Shown in pieces: positions 48,206-56,621 of a DNA stretch of 64,000 bases (position 1 is the stretch's first letter; each line of letters begins with the position of its first letter). The notes under the pieces were generated by a model that worked only from the letters and a program-made list of their open reading frames with translations, did no database searches and was not told the origin of the DNA. A program made the position numbers and the translations under genes. This stretch comes from Paraburkholderia rhizosphaerae (GTDB lineage: Bacteria; Pseudomonadota; Gammaproteobacteria; Burkholderiales; Burkholderiaceae), in contig NZ_SORE01000002.1 in NCBI RefSeq assembly GCF_004366595.1, positions 1 through 64,000 on the forward strand. The letters run 5' to 3'.

Positions 48206-48233
48206 ATCTTAGTCCATATGTGGATTTATGCAA
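48206..48233 (-). promoter_or_regulatory. Likely promoter of the antitoxin-toxin operon
   Basis: On the - strand, TTGCAT (48233-48228) and TAAGAT (48211-48206) are 16 nt apart, 31 nt before the antitoxin ATG. Between them lies an imperfect palindrome, TCCACATATGGA, a plausible site for autorepression by the Xre antitoxin. Confidence 0.45.
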
Positions 48234-48329
48234 GCGGAGTAACGCGAAAAGATGCCGAGGGACGACATCTTCATACGACACGGAACGGGCTCGCGCAGTA
48301 CGTGATCAGCGCGGCCCGAGGCCTGCCCG

Positions 48330-49124
48330 TCACCCGATCGTGTCGACCACGCCGCCATCCACGCGCAACGCCGCGCCGGTCGTCGCGGACGCTTGCGGCG
48401 AACAGATGTACACGACCATATTCGCGACCTCTTCCGGGCTCGCCGCGCGGCGGATGATCGACGTTGCGCGGTGGCCGATGACGAATTCGTCGGCGGCCTG
48501 CTCGATCGTCTTGTTCTCTTTCTGCGCGGTCTCTTTTAGCATCTCACGCACGCCGTCGGTCAGCGTCGGGCCGGGCAGCACCGAGTTCACGGTTACACCG
48601 CTGCCGGCCGCGTACTTCGCGATGCCGCGCGCAATCGACAGCTGCGCGGTCTTCGAAAAGCCGTATGCGAGCATGTCCGCCGGAATGTTCAGCCCCGATT
48701 CGGACGAAACGAACACCACGCGTCCCCAGCGGCGCTCCATCATTCCCCTGAGATACGCACGCGTGATGCGCACGCCCGACATCACGTTGATCTGGAAGTA
48801 ACGCTCCCATTCATCGTCACCGGTGGCGAAAATGTCGCTCGGGCCATAGAAGCCGAGGTTGTTCACGACGATGTCCGCATCCGGCACTGTCTTTACGAAC
48901 GATTCGCATCCAGCGCGGCTACCGAGGTCCGCCGCGACGCCGCGAACCTTCGCACCCGACGCGTTGCCGCGGATGGTTTCGACGGCCTCGTCGACGGTGC
49001 GCTGATTGCGGCCGTTGATCACTGTGTCGGCACCGGCCATCGCAATGCCCGTTGCAATGGCGAGCCCGATGCCTGAAGTCGAGCCACTGATGACCGCGGT
49101 CTTGCCGGATAGATCGATTTGCAT
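48330..49124 (-). CDS. Short-chain dehydrogenase/reductase
   Basis: A 264-residue classical SDR: cofactor loop SGSTSGIGLAIATG near the N-terminus, NNLG (a variant of NNAG), catalytic Ser in VFVSSESG and the YxxxK pair in YGFSK, and a C-terminal ATTGAALRVDGG. NAD(P)-linked oxidation or reduction of an unknown alcohol or carbonyl is expected. GGAGGAGA lies just upstream of the ATG at 49124. It is divergent from the CHAD gene with a 225-nt intergenic region. Confidence 0.9.
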   Translation of the reverse strand: MQIDLSGKTAVISGSTSGIGLAIATGIAMAGADTVINGRNQRTVDEAVETIRGNASGAKVRGVAADLGSRAGCESFVKTVPDADIVVNNLGFYGPSDIFATGDDEWERYFQINVMSGVRITRAYLRGMMERRWGRVVFVSSESGLNIPADMLAYGFSKTAQLSIARGIAKYAAGSGVTVNSVLPGPTLTDGVREMLKETAQKENKTIEQAADEFVIGHRATSIIRRAASPEEVANMVVYICSPQASATTGAALRVDGGVVDTIG

Positions 49125-49349
49125 GGGTGTCGTCTCCTCCGAAGTGGGGTAGTGACCCAGCGACGCGAACTTAACGTACGTCAAGCACTTCGCTCGACAG
49201 GCCAAAAATTATTCTAGGTCCGGCGTACGCTGCTTGTCAGAATGCCGTGCAGTGCGGCGTGACGCTCGCCATGCCGCGCGTGTACCATCGATAACGCACC
49301 AAAGGCCGACGCCGGGCCATCCACACCATTCGCCACGCTTGGAGTGTCC

Positions 49350-51077
49350 ATGGGTCGTGTGCTGGAAATCGTGCTGAATCTTCCGGAGCCCACGGTTCTC
49401 GCGTGGCTCGAACAACAGGGGCAATCGCCCGAACGAATCGATACCGCGCTCACCGAAACGCTCGATGCGCTGCCCGGCTTCGAGCGCACCGGCGAAGACG
49501 TCGCGCCGCGCATGCTGATTGGCTTCGACTTCAAGCGCAAGCTTGCGGATGGCGGGTGGCGCGTGACCACCGAAACGTTGGACGGCCGGCGGCGCGCAAT
49601 GGCGTCGCATCGGGAAGCACATGCGCCGGGCGTGGCGATTTGCCACGTCGTTTGCGATGCGATGCTTGAACCGGATGCGATGCTTGATCCTGCACCTGAC
49701 ACCGCGTTCGAATCCGCCTTCGGCGATGCGCCCGCTGCCCTCGCACAAGTGCTTGCGGATGCCGGCAAATTGACGACCGTTGCGACGCTCGAAACCAGCC
49801 GCCGGATCACATGGCGGCGACAGACCGCACGACAGGTTGACGTCGACGTCGCGCTGGTCAGCATGCGCTGCACATGTCCTGGCACCGATGCTTCGCCTGC
49901 GCTGCGCGAATTGCGCATCACCACGCAATGGCCGGATGACGAAGACGACGCAGGCGAACCCGAAGCCGAGCCGGTCACCGACGACGCAGTCCGCGCACTA
50001 TCCGAACCTGTGGACGAAGCCACGCACGAAGCCACTTCACCCGCGCGACCCGTGCCGACTGCCGAATCCGCATTGGCGGCGCTGTTTGCGGTGGCCAACG
50101 AACTGGTTGCCGCGTTGCCGGCTTTCCCGGTGCTGGCCGATGCGTTCGACCGTGTATGCCGGGTCGATATCGCACGCGACAACGCGCCGGCGCGCGCAAG
50201 GCCGCTCGATCTGGGCGGTGCGCGCACGCCGCATCGGGCGCTGCGTGTGATCGAACGCAACATCGCTGAGCAATGGTTCGGCAACGAAGCGGTGGTGCGC
50301 GATGCGCCCGACGTCGAATTCATCCATCAGATGCGGGTCGCACAGCGCCGCTTGAAAACGGTGACGAAGATTTTTCCCGCATGGGTCGACGGCGGGTGGA
50401 CCGCGCGTATCGAGCCGCGTCTCAAACGGCTGAGCGATCTGTTAGGCGAGGCGCGCGACTGGGACGTGTTCGCCGATTCAACGCTGCCCGAGCTCGCTGA
50501 AGCGGACGTCGATGCCACCTCGTGGAACGCGACGCGCGACGCGGCCAATCAACGGCGCGCCGACGCACGCGCTCACGTTCAACAGGCGCTGCGCTCGTCC
50601 GCTTATGCGGAACTCGTGCTCGCGTGGCTCGAGTGGATCAGCGATCTCGCGATGCGCGGCACACCCGAAGCGGTGCGCGGCCGTTCGCTGCGCGGCTACG
50701 CGAAAAAGCGCGTCGCGAAGCACTATGATCGAGTGACGCGCGACACGAAGCTGACGGCGCTCGACGATGCGTCGCGCCATCGTGTTCGCATTCAGGCGAA
50801 GCGCCTGCGCTACGCGCTCGAGTTTCTTGAACCGATCATTACGCACAAGACACGTCGTGATGTGGTGAGGACGTTGTCGCGTGTGCAAAGCGTGCTCGGC
50901 GACGGTAACGACGCTGTCGTCGCGTTGCATTTTCTCGAGCAACTGGACGTGCCGCCGTATCAGCTTGGCTTCGCACGAGGCTGGTGCGAAGCGCTCAAGC
51001 GCACCACCGCGAAAGAAGGCGAGCGCCTACTGGGCGATTTGCGCAAGCCGAAGATTGCGAGCGGTGGCGCGGGCTGA
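49350..51077 (+). CDS. CHAD-domain protein with degenerate CYTH-like N-terminus
   Basis: 575 residues. The C-terminal half is a CHAD domain with its two conserved basic stretches, EFIHQMRVAQRRLKTVTKIF and RHRVRIQAKRLRYALEFLEP; CHAD proteins are alpha-helical and bind polyphosphate. The N-terminal 200 residues look like a CYTH (triphosphate tunnel) domain, but the ExExK hallmark is not intact: the first strand reads VLEIVLNLPEP. A Pro/Glu-rich linker joins the two. CYTH-CHAD fusions are common in proteobacteria and some are triphosphatases; this one is probably inactive. GGAG lies 5 nt before the ATG at 49350. Confidence 0.82.
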   Translation: MGRVLEIVLNLPEPTVLAWLEQQGQSPERIDTALTETLDALPGFERTGEDVAPRMLIGFDFKRKLADGGWRVTTETLDGRRRAMASHREAHAPGVAICHVVCDAMLEPDAMLDPAPDTAFESAFGDAPAALAQVLADAGKLTTVATLETSRRITWRRQTARQVDVDVALVSMRCTCPGTDASPALRELRITTQWPDDEDDAGEPEAEPVTDDAVRALSEPVDEATHEATSPARPVPTAESALAALFAVANELVAALPAFPVLADAFDRVCRVDIARDNAPARARPLDLGGARTPHRALRVIERNIAEQWFGNEAVVRDAPDVEFIHQMRVAQRRLKTVTKIFPAWVDGGWTARIEPRLKRLSDLLGEARDWDVFADSTLPELAEADVDATSWNATRDAANQRRADARAHVQQALRSSAYAELVLAWLEWISDLAMRGTPEAVRGRSLRGYAKKRVAKHYDRVTRDTKLTALDDASRHRVRIQAKRLRYALEFLEPIITHKTRRDVVRTLSRVQSVLGDGNDAVVALHFLEQLDVPPYQLGFARGWCEALKRTTAKEGERLLGDLRKPKIASGGAG

Positions 51078-51093
51078 ACTCAGGCACAACCGC

Positions 51094-51099
51094 TATAAT
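51094..51099 (+). promoter_or_regulatory. -10 element of the modE promoter
   Basis: A consensus TATAAT lies 33 nt before the modE ATG and 16 nt after the CHAD gene stop. The flanking CGCTATAATGCG resembles half of the palindrome before modA, so ModE might regulate itself. The -35 region (GGGCTGAAC) is poor. Confidence 0.5.
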
Positions 51100-51132
51100 G
51101 CGTCGACCCTTCATTTAGTTGCATACACAACC

Positions 51133-51969
51133 ATGATCCAATCCTCCTCAGACGAACCGGGGCGAGAGACGCTCGAGCTCGCTGGTTCGGTGTGGTTCAA
51201 GTCCGGCGAGCGGACACTTGGCGGCGCATCGCGCATTGCGCTTCTTGCTGCGATTCATGAAACCGGTTCGATCACCGGTGCGGCGAAATCGGTCGGCATG
51301 AGCTACAAGGCCGCGTGGGACGCGGTCGATACGATGAATAATCTGGCGGGCGAACCGCTGGTCGCACGTTCGACCGGCGGCAAGGGCGGCGGCGGCACGA
51401 CGCTCACGCGTCGCGCGTTGAGCCTGATCGACACGTTTCGCGCGGTCGAACGCGAGCATGGCAAGTTTCTCGAACGCGCGGGCGCGGCGATCGAGGGCTT
51501 CGCGGGCGATTGGGCGATGATCGGCCGTATTGGCATGAAGACGAGCGCGCGCAATCAGTTATACGGAAAGGTCGCGTCAGTCCAACGTGGCACCGTGAAC
51601 GACGAGGTATCGCTCGCGTTGCCGGGCGGCCAGACAATCGTCGCGGTACTGACGCATGAAAGCACCGAGACGCTTGGACTCGCCGAAGGCGTTGCCGCGT
51701 TTGCGCTCGTGAAGGCATCGTGGGTCATTCTGCTCGTCGATGATGGACACACGTCGACGCAACTGTCCGCACGCAACCAGTTGCGCGGCACAGTGTCCGC
51801 GGTGACGCGCGGTGCGGTGAATGCGCAAGTGTCGGTGGCGCTCGATGCGACGACGGTTGTGACGGCAGTCATCACCAACGAGAGCGTCGACAAGCTTGGC
51901 CTCGCGGAAGGTCAACCGGTGGTGGCCGCGTTTAAAGCATCGAGTGTCATTCTCGGCGTGACCGGATGA
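51133..51969 (+). CDS. modE: Molybdate-responsive regulator ModE
   Basis: 278 residues. The N-terminal winged helix has the LysR-like ModE signature (ALLAAIHETGSITGAAKSVG, SYKAAWDAVDTMNNLAGEPL, GGGTTLTRRAL). Two tandem Mop/TOBE molybdate-binding repeats follow (SARNQLYGKVASVQRGTVND and SARNQLRGTVSAVTRGAVNA). With molybdate bound it represses the molybdate uptake operon, which faces it 22 nt away. The open frame extends far upstream into the CHAD gene, but the ATG at 51133 is the only sensible start. Confidence 0.95.
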   Translation: MIQSSSDEPGRETLELAGSVWFKSGERTLGGASRIALLAAIHETGSITGAAKSVGMSYKAAWDAVDTMNNLAGEPLVARSTGGKGGGGTTLTRRALSLIDTFRAVEREHGKFLERAGAAIEGFAGDWAMIGRIGMKTSARNQLYGKVASVQRGTVNDEVSLALPGGQTIVAVLTHESTETLGLAEGVAAFALVKASWVILLVDDGHTSTQLSARNQLRGTVSAVTRGAVNAQVSVALDATTVVTAVITNESVDKLGLAEGQPVVAAFKASSVILGVTG

Positions 51970-51991
51970 GATCGCGGCGCGCTCTCGCGTA

Positions 51992-52693
51992 CTAGAACGT
52001 ACTGCGCGCGTAGCCCGGAAACGGCAACTGCTCGCGCACGCAGCCGTCATAGATCTGCACGACCTGATCGCCAAACGACGCAACATCGTCCGGGTCGTGC
52101 GTAATGAGCAGCATCGGAATATCGAGGCGCGTTTGCAAATCCGATAGCTCGCGGCGCATCCGGTTGCGCAGCGGGCCATCGAGTGCCGAGAACGGTTCGT
52201 CGAGCAGCAGCAGACGCGGCTTCGCAACCAGCGCGCGAGCCAGCGCGACGCGCTGCTTCTGCCCGCCCGACAACTGCACGGGATGATTCCCCGCGACGCT
52301 GCGCAGATCGAGCGCATCGAGCCAGTAGTCGACATCCGCGTGCGACACGCGCCGGCGCGGGTTCATCCAGCCGCCGTGCAATCCGAACGCAATGTTCTGC
52401 CGCACGTTCAGATGCGGAAATAGCGCATAGTCCTGAAACAGATACGCGAGCTTGCGCGTTTGCGGTGTCTGGTCGATCCCGCCCGCGCTGTCGAATAGCG
52501 TGTCGCCGTTCAGCGTGATCGCGCCGTCGTCGGGGCGCAACAGTCCCGCGATCGCCTGCAGCGTCAGGCTTTTACCCGCGCCTGACGGGCCGAACAGCAC
52601 GACACGCTGCGCCGTCGTTGTAAATGACACGTTTAGCGTGAAGTGGCGTTCGGCGCTGGTCAGTGTCTTGCGGATATCGACGCAGAGCGGCAT
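51992..52693 (-). CDS. modC: Molybdate ABC transporter ATP-binding protein, short form
   Basis: A 233-residue ATPase: Walker A FGPSGAGKSLT, Q-loop YLFQDYALFPHLNVRQNI, signature QLSGGQKQRVALARAL, Walker B LLLLDEPFSALD and H-loop LITHD. Standard ModC proteins are about 350 residues and carry a C-terminal TOBE molybdate-binding domain; that domain is absent here. It follows modB by 1 nt in the modABC operon. Confidence 0.93.
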   Translation of the reverse strand: MPLCVDIRKTLTSAERHFTLNVSFTTTAQRVVLFGPSGAGKSLTLQAIAGLLRPDDGAITLNGDTLFDSAGGIDQTPQTRKLAYLFQDYALFPHLNVRQNIAFGLHGGWMNPRRRVSHADVDYWLDALDLRSVAGNHPVQLSGGQKQRVALARALVAKPRLLLLDEPFSALDGPLRNRMRRELSDLQTRLDIPMLLITHDPDDVASFGDQVVQIYDGCVREQLPFPGYARSTF

Positions 52694-52694
52694 G

Positions 52695-53369
52695 TCAGCG
52701 GGACGTCATCAGCGAATGTTGCGGTACGAGGCGGCCGGCGAGCAGCAGGATCGCGACACAGGTGACGGAGGTGACCAGCACGAGTAAATTCGCGGTGCGG
52801 TCGTCGCCTGCCTGGACCGCCGCGTAGACGGCAACCGATAAGGTTTGCGTGCGTCCCGGCAGATTGCCGGCAATCATCAGCGTCGCGCCGAATTCGCCGA
52901 GCGCGCGCGCAAATGCGAGCAGCGTGCCGGCGAGAATGCCGCGCATCGCGAGCGGTAAGGTCACGCGAAAGAAGATCGCGGTTTCGCCGATACCAAGCGT
53001 GCGCGCGGCGCGCTCCAGTTGCGGGTCGACCGATTCGAACGCCGCTCGAGCGGACTTCAGCACGAGCGGAAACGCAACGACCATCGATGCGATCACTGCG
53101 CCTTGCCATGTGAACACCAGCTGAATGCCGAACCGGTCGAGCCAGCCGCCGACTACGCCGCGCCGGCCGAGCAGGACCAACAGGTAGTAGCCGAGCACGG
53201 TCGGTGGCATCACGAGCGGCAGCGTGAGCAGCGAATCGACGACATCCCGCGCGCCCGAGCGCCAGCGCGACAGCCCGAGGCCCGCGGCCACGCCGAAGAT
53301 GAAGTTGAGCACGGTCGCCCAGCCGGCCACTTTCAATGACAGCAGAAGCGGCACCCACGCTTGTTCCAT
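52695..53369 (-). CDS. modB: Molybdate ABC transporter permease
   Basis: A 224-residue permease with about five or six spans and the inner-membrane component signature (LERAARTLGIGETAIFFRVTLPLAMRG, given here in part as ARTLGIGETAIFFRVTLP) that contacts ModC. Other typical pieces are SLLTLPLVMPPTVLGYYLL and RALGEFGATLMIAGNLPGRT. It lies between modA (32 nt) and modC (1 nt). Confidence 0.96.
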   Translation of the reverse strand: MEQAWVPLLLSLKVAGWATVLNFIFGVAAGLGLSRWRSGARDVVDSLLTLPLVMPPTVLGYYLLVLLGRRGVVGGWLDRFGIQLVFTWQGAVIASMVVAFPLVLKSARAAFESVDPQLERAARTLGIGETAIFFRVTLPLAMRGILAGTLLAFARALGEFGATLMIAGNLPGRTQTLSVAVYAAVQAGDDRTANLLVLVTSVTCVAILLLAGRLVPQHSLMTSR

Positions 53370-53401
53370 GGTGATTCGATAAGGGAGGTGGAGTCAGGCG
53401 G

Positions 53402-54178
53402 TCAGTGCGCTGACGCGGGTTTAAAGCCATGCTTCGCGAGCACCGCTTGCCCCGCCGGTGACAGCACGAACGCGATAAACGCCTGCGCATCGGTCGCATA
53501 ACGGCTGCCCTCGACCCGCGCAATCGGATACGTGATCGGCGATTGTGTCGGCACGGTCAGCGCGACTTTCACGCGCTCCGGCATGATAGCCGCGTCGGTG
53601 CCGAACACGAAGCCCGCGTCGACTTCGCCGCGCGAAACGTAGTCGAGGCTCTGGCGCACATTGGTTGCGAGCACACCTTTCGGACTGACCGCGTCCCATA
53701 CGCCTGCCGATTTCAGCGCGCCTTCCGCGTAGCGGCCAACGGGCACCGATGCCGGATCGCCATACGCGATGCGCTTCACGTTCGCCGCGGTCAGCGCATT
53801 GAGCGCGGTCGGCGCGAAGTGGCTGTCCGACGGCACGATCAGCACCAGCGAGTTTGCCGCGAAGTCCTTACGCGTCGCGGGCACGATCACCTTCTCGGCT
53901 GCAGCTTTGTCCATCGCCTTTTGATCAGCGGACGCGAATACGTCGGCGGGCGCGCCGTTCGAAATCTGCTGCATTAGCACATCGGACGCGCCGAAATTGA
54001 ACAGCACCTTCGTGCCCGGATGCTGCTGCTCGAACGCATCGCCGACCGCCTTGAATGCGTTGGTCAGACTGGCGGCGGCGGAAACGGTCAGATCGTCCGC
54101 GTGCGCTTGCGCGCCGAATGTCAGCGCAACGGCGGTCGCGGCGAGTGCGCGCGCGAAAAAGCGAGAGAGCGGTCTCAT
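53402..54178 (-). CDS. modA: Molybdate-binding periplasmic protein
   Basis: 258 residues with a signal peptide (FARALAATAVALTFGAQAHA, cleavage near residue 27). The mature start LTVSAAASLTNAFKAVG, then FNFGASDVLMQQISNGAPAD and VFASADQKAMDKA, is typical of ModA, which captures molybdate or tungstate for ModBC. The C-terminal part includes VDAGFVFGTDAAI. It is first in modABC, downstream of a ModE-like palindrome. Confidence 0.96.
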   Translation of the reverse strand: MRPLSRFFARALAATAVALTFGAQAHADDLTVSAAASLTNAFKAVGDAFEQQHPGTKVLFNFGASDVLMQQISNGAPADVFASADQKAMDKAAAEKVIVPATRKDFAANSLVLIVPSDSHFAPTALNALTAANVKRIAYGDPASVPVGRYAEGALKSAGVWDAVSPKGVLATNVRQSLDYVSRGEVDAGFVFGTDAAIMPERVKVALTVPTQSPITYPIARVEGSRYATDAQAFIAFVLSPAGQAVLAKHGFKPASAH

Positions 54179-54218
54179 GGGATTCGATAGCGAATGGGGA
54201 AAGGAAAATGAAATGGAA

Positions 54219-54250
54219 CGCTATCGTAATATAGTCGAGGCTATAGCGAT
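54219..54250 (-). promoter_or_regulatory. Candidate ModE operator upstream of modA
   Basis: A nested palindrome 41 nt before the modA start: TATAG-N6-CTATA (54230-54245) lies inside CGCTAT ... ATAGCG (54219-54248). This resembles the ModE box CGTTATAT...TACATAACG known from E. coli modA. A modE gene next to the operon supports the reading. Confidence 0.65.
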
Positions 54251-54329
54251 CGGCAATTTTGCTGTTCCATAGTGAGTCAGGACGCGGTGTGACACTGCGA
54301 TGGCGGTCGTTGACTTCAGTCGACGGCGC

Positions 54330-55040
54330 TCAGACGGACTTGGTTCGCGGTGGCGCGATGGAATCGTGCGTACGCGACAACGGCGCGGGAATGATCTGAC
54401 TGTGGTGATGGTTCGCTTTCCAGCGCGCGCGGACGAACGGCCGCGCATGACCGGACACTTTCATCGCAATGTGCTCGACCCAGCGGTGCGTCGGAATGTG
54501 AATATTGTGGAACGCGGCGATCAGCACGACGAGGCTCATCATCACCGGCAAGATCGACAGCGGGTTCCGGCTGCGGGTGGTGTGCCACGCGAGCCGGATA
54601 AATAGCAGCGCAGTCGCCGCGCCCATCACGCAGCCGAAGATCGCCTCCGACGGCGAATGTGCTTCGACCATCACCCGTGAAAAGCTGATCGCAATGCCGA
54701 TGCAAAACCCTGCGACGATGCCCGCTACGCGAATCGCCGTGCGCGCCGGCAACAGGACGAGGAAACACGCGACCGGATAGATTGCGGTCGACATCATCGC
54801 GTGGCCGCTGAGTCCGGTGAAATCCCAGTCGCGCACGCCGATGCCCCAGCCGAGGAAAGCCAGCTTCGTGACGATTACGATCGACGCCGAGCACGCAATG
54901 AGCCCAATCCACCCGAACGCGAGCCGCGACGAATAGCCGACCGCGAGCCACAGCGCGATCGCAATCGTCAGTGGCAGCGTCACGCTGACGCCGCCAAGGC
55001 TGCTGGTCAGGTACCAGAAATGAAGCGGCAGATCGGGCAT
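54330..55040 (-). CDS. PAP2-family membrane phosphatase
   Basis: 236 residues with about six spans. The three PAP2 phosphatase motifs are present in loose form: KLAFLGWGIGVRDW, LSGHAMMST and SRVMVEAHSPSEAIFG (catalytic histidines in the second and third). Members dephosphorylate lipid phosphates such as undecaprenyl pyrophosphate or phosphatidic acid in the inner membrane. The last 40 residues (VRARWKANHHHSQIIPAPLS...) are a hydrophilic tail. It stands alone, divergent from the esterase gene. Confidence 0.85.
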   Translation of the reverse strand: MPDLPLHFWYLTSSLGGVSVTLPLTIAIALWLAVGYSSRLAFGWIGLIACSASIVIVTKLAFLGWGIGVRDWDFTGLSGHAMMSTAIYPVACFLVLLPARTAIRVAGIVAGFCIGIAISFSRVMVEAHSPSEAIFGCVMGAATALLFIRLAWHTTRSRNPLSILPVMMSLVVLIAAFHNIHIPTHRWVEHIAMKVSGHARPFVRARWKANHHHSQIIPAPLSRTHDSIAPPRTKSV

Positions 55041-55353
55041 GGCAAAAATGCTGCGAAGTCAGGTGAAATGCGCCAAGACGGAAATCGAACCCATGATGCG
55101 GATTTGGCCGTTGCACAGGTGGTGAACGCGTATTTTATAAGTATAAAAAGCGTCGAAATGCCCGATATGTACGGTGGCGAGCCTGCCCGCCAGCAACGCG
55201 CAAGGTTCGCCGCGTTCTCGCGGCCCGTTCCTATTCGGTCGAACGATCGGACACCTGTTTCGTCGACAGCATCGCAGCGGGATTGATGTTATTGTGCAAT
55301 GCACAAGTGGCCTCATCTAGGCAGACACACCGATCCCTTTTTGCGAGGTGTTC
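55041..55353. other. Divergent intergenic region with a 15-bp palindrome
   Basis: 313 nt between the PAP2 and PHB-depolymerase-like genes. A local AT-rich run (TATTTTATAAGTATAAAAAG, about 55130-55150) may hold the PAP2 promoter. On the other side TCGACA (55263-55268) and TGTTAT (55287-55292), 18 nt apart, could be the esterase promoter. Confidence 0.4.
55292..55306 (+). promoter_or_regulatory. Perfect 15-bp palindrome before the PHB-depolymerase-like gene
   Basis: TTGTGCA-A-TGCACAA, centred 55 nt before the ATG and directly after a possible -10. The position suits a repressor. A TGCA-centred palindrome in front of a PHB-related gene brings the PHB regulator PhaR to mind, but this is a guess. 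Confidence 0.4.
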
Positions 55354-56505
55354 ATGGCAAAAAGTCTGACAAAAATATGGCTCGGCGGCCTGAAACGGTT
55401 GATAGCCATCCAGAAAGAGCACGCGCGCGTGACGTCGAAGCGCATGTCCAGCCGGCCGGTAAGACCGGCTTCAACGCGGCCTCCCGTCAAGGTGCGCAAG
55501 ACGGCGGTGCGCGATGCGCAGCATCCGGGCACGCGGGAATCGCGCGTGCGTCCGCGCGCGGCGGCGTGGGCGAGCGGCACATGGACGCGTTCGTTTCACT
55601 CGGCGCCAGCCGCGCCGGGCCGGCTCGTCAACCATTTGCAATACGGGCTTTACCTGCCGGCGGGCAAGCCGCAGCGAGGCGCACCGCTGGTCGTGATGCT
55701 GCACGGCTGCAAACAGACCATCGACGAATTCGCGGAAGGCACGCGGATGAACCTGCTGGCCGATCGTTATGGTTTTGCGGTCGTCTATCCGGAGCAGTCG
55801 AAGCACGCGCATGCGCACCGCTGCTGGCACTGGTACGACGTTTCCGACAATGCCGGCGGCGCGGAAGCGCGGGCGGTGGTGTCGCTCGTCGATGCGCTGG
55901 TCGACGAGTACGGGTTCGATGCGGAGCGTGTGTATATCGCGGGCTTGTCGGCCGGCGCGGGTCTCGCGTCGCTGCTTGTGCTGCGCTATCCGGACCGCTT
56001 CGCGGCGGTCGCGCTCCATTCAGGGCCGGCATTTGGCGAAGCACATTCGGGCATCACCGGGATGGATGTGATGCGGCGGGGCACGCGTCAGGACCCGGTC
56101 GCGCTAGTCGACCGGGTCGCGGACATCGACGCTTACCCCGGCATGCCGGCGATCATCGTGCAAGGCGAGGGCGATCGCATCGTCGCGCCAGTCAATGCTG
56201 ATCAGCTCGCCAGTCAGTTTCTGCGGCTGAACCGGTTGGTCGACGCGAGTGGCGCGCGTAAGGCCGGCGATATGAAGGAAGAGCGCAAGGCGGCGGTGGT
56301 GACACGCGACTATGTGCGCGGCGGGCGGCGGGTCGTGCGCCTGTGCCGTGTGCAGGGGCTCGGTCACGCGTGGAGCGGCGGCGACGACGCGGTGCCGTTC
56401 CATTCGTCGAACGGTCCCGACGCGAGCAGCCTGCTGTGGGAATTCTTCCGGTATCAGCGTCGCAATCCCGCCCCGGAGGCCGTCAGCAAGGCCGCTTCGC
56501 GTTGA
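55354..56505 (+). CDS. PHB depolymerase-family esterase
   Basis: 383 residues. A basic N-terminus of about 90 residues (MAKSLTKIWLGGLKRLIAIQ) precedes an alpha/beta-hydrolase domain: PLVVMLHGCKQTIDEFAEGT (oxyanion region), VYIAGLSAGAGLASLL (nucleophile Ser in GLSAG), an Asp region near QGEGDRIVAPVNADQ and the His in GLGHAWSGGD. This is the 'extracellular' PHB-depolymerase/esterase family. There is no clear signal peptide, so it may act inside the cell or on other short esters. GAGG lies 7 nt before the ATG at 55354. Confidence 0.88.
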   Translation: MAKSLTKIWLGGLKRLIAIQKEHARVTSKRMSSRPVRPASTRPPVKVRKTAVRDAQHPGTRESRVRPRAAAWASGTWTRSFHSAPAAPGRLVNHLQYGLYLPAGKPQRGAPLVVMLHGCKQTIDEFAEGTRMNLLADRYGFAVVYPEQSKHAHAHRCWHWYDVSDNAGGAEARAVVSLVDALVDEYGFDAERVYIAGLSAGAGLASLLVLRYPDRFAAVALHSGPAFGEAHSGITGMDVMRRGTRQDPVALVDRVADIDAYPGMPAIIVQGEGDRIVAPVNADQLASQFLRLNRLVDASGARKAGDMKEERKAAVVTRDYVRGGRRVVRLCRVQGLGHAWSGGDDAVPFHSSNGPDASSLLWEFFRYQRRNPAPEAVSKAASR

Positions 56506-56548
56506 GTGTGGCTTTTACGGTTCTTTTTAAAGAAAAGCTGGCGCAGGT

Positions 56549-56597
56549 CTAGGGTTTTCCCTATAATGCAATGCAGCAACTAGGGGTAATCCCTTAG
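56549..56597 (+). promoter_or_regulatory. Promoter with two related palindromes upstream of the DUF3563 gene
   Basis: CTAGGGTTTTCCCTAT (56549-56564) overlaps a consensus -10 TATAAT (56562-56567). A second copy, CTAGGGGTAATCCCTTAG (56580-56597), lies 31 nt downstream at or past the start of transcription, and a half-site ATAGGGGTT follows at 56609. Repeated CTAGGG-N4-CCCTAG sites straddling a promoter suggest tight control by a dimeric regulator. Confidence 0.6.
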
Positions 56598-56621
56598 TTC
56601 TGAACCGATAGGGGTTGAACC

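Noticed and set aside
56521..56536. TTCTTT/AAAGAA hairpin after the PHB-depolymerase-like gene as a terminator
   Set aside because: The stem is short and AT only, with no GC core; too weak to call.
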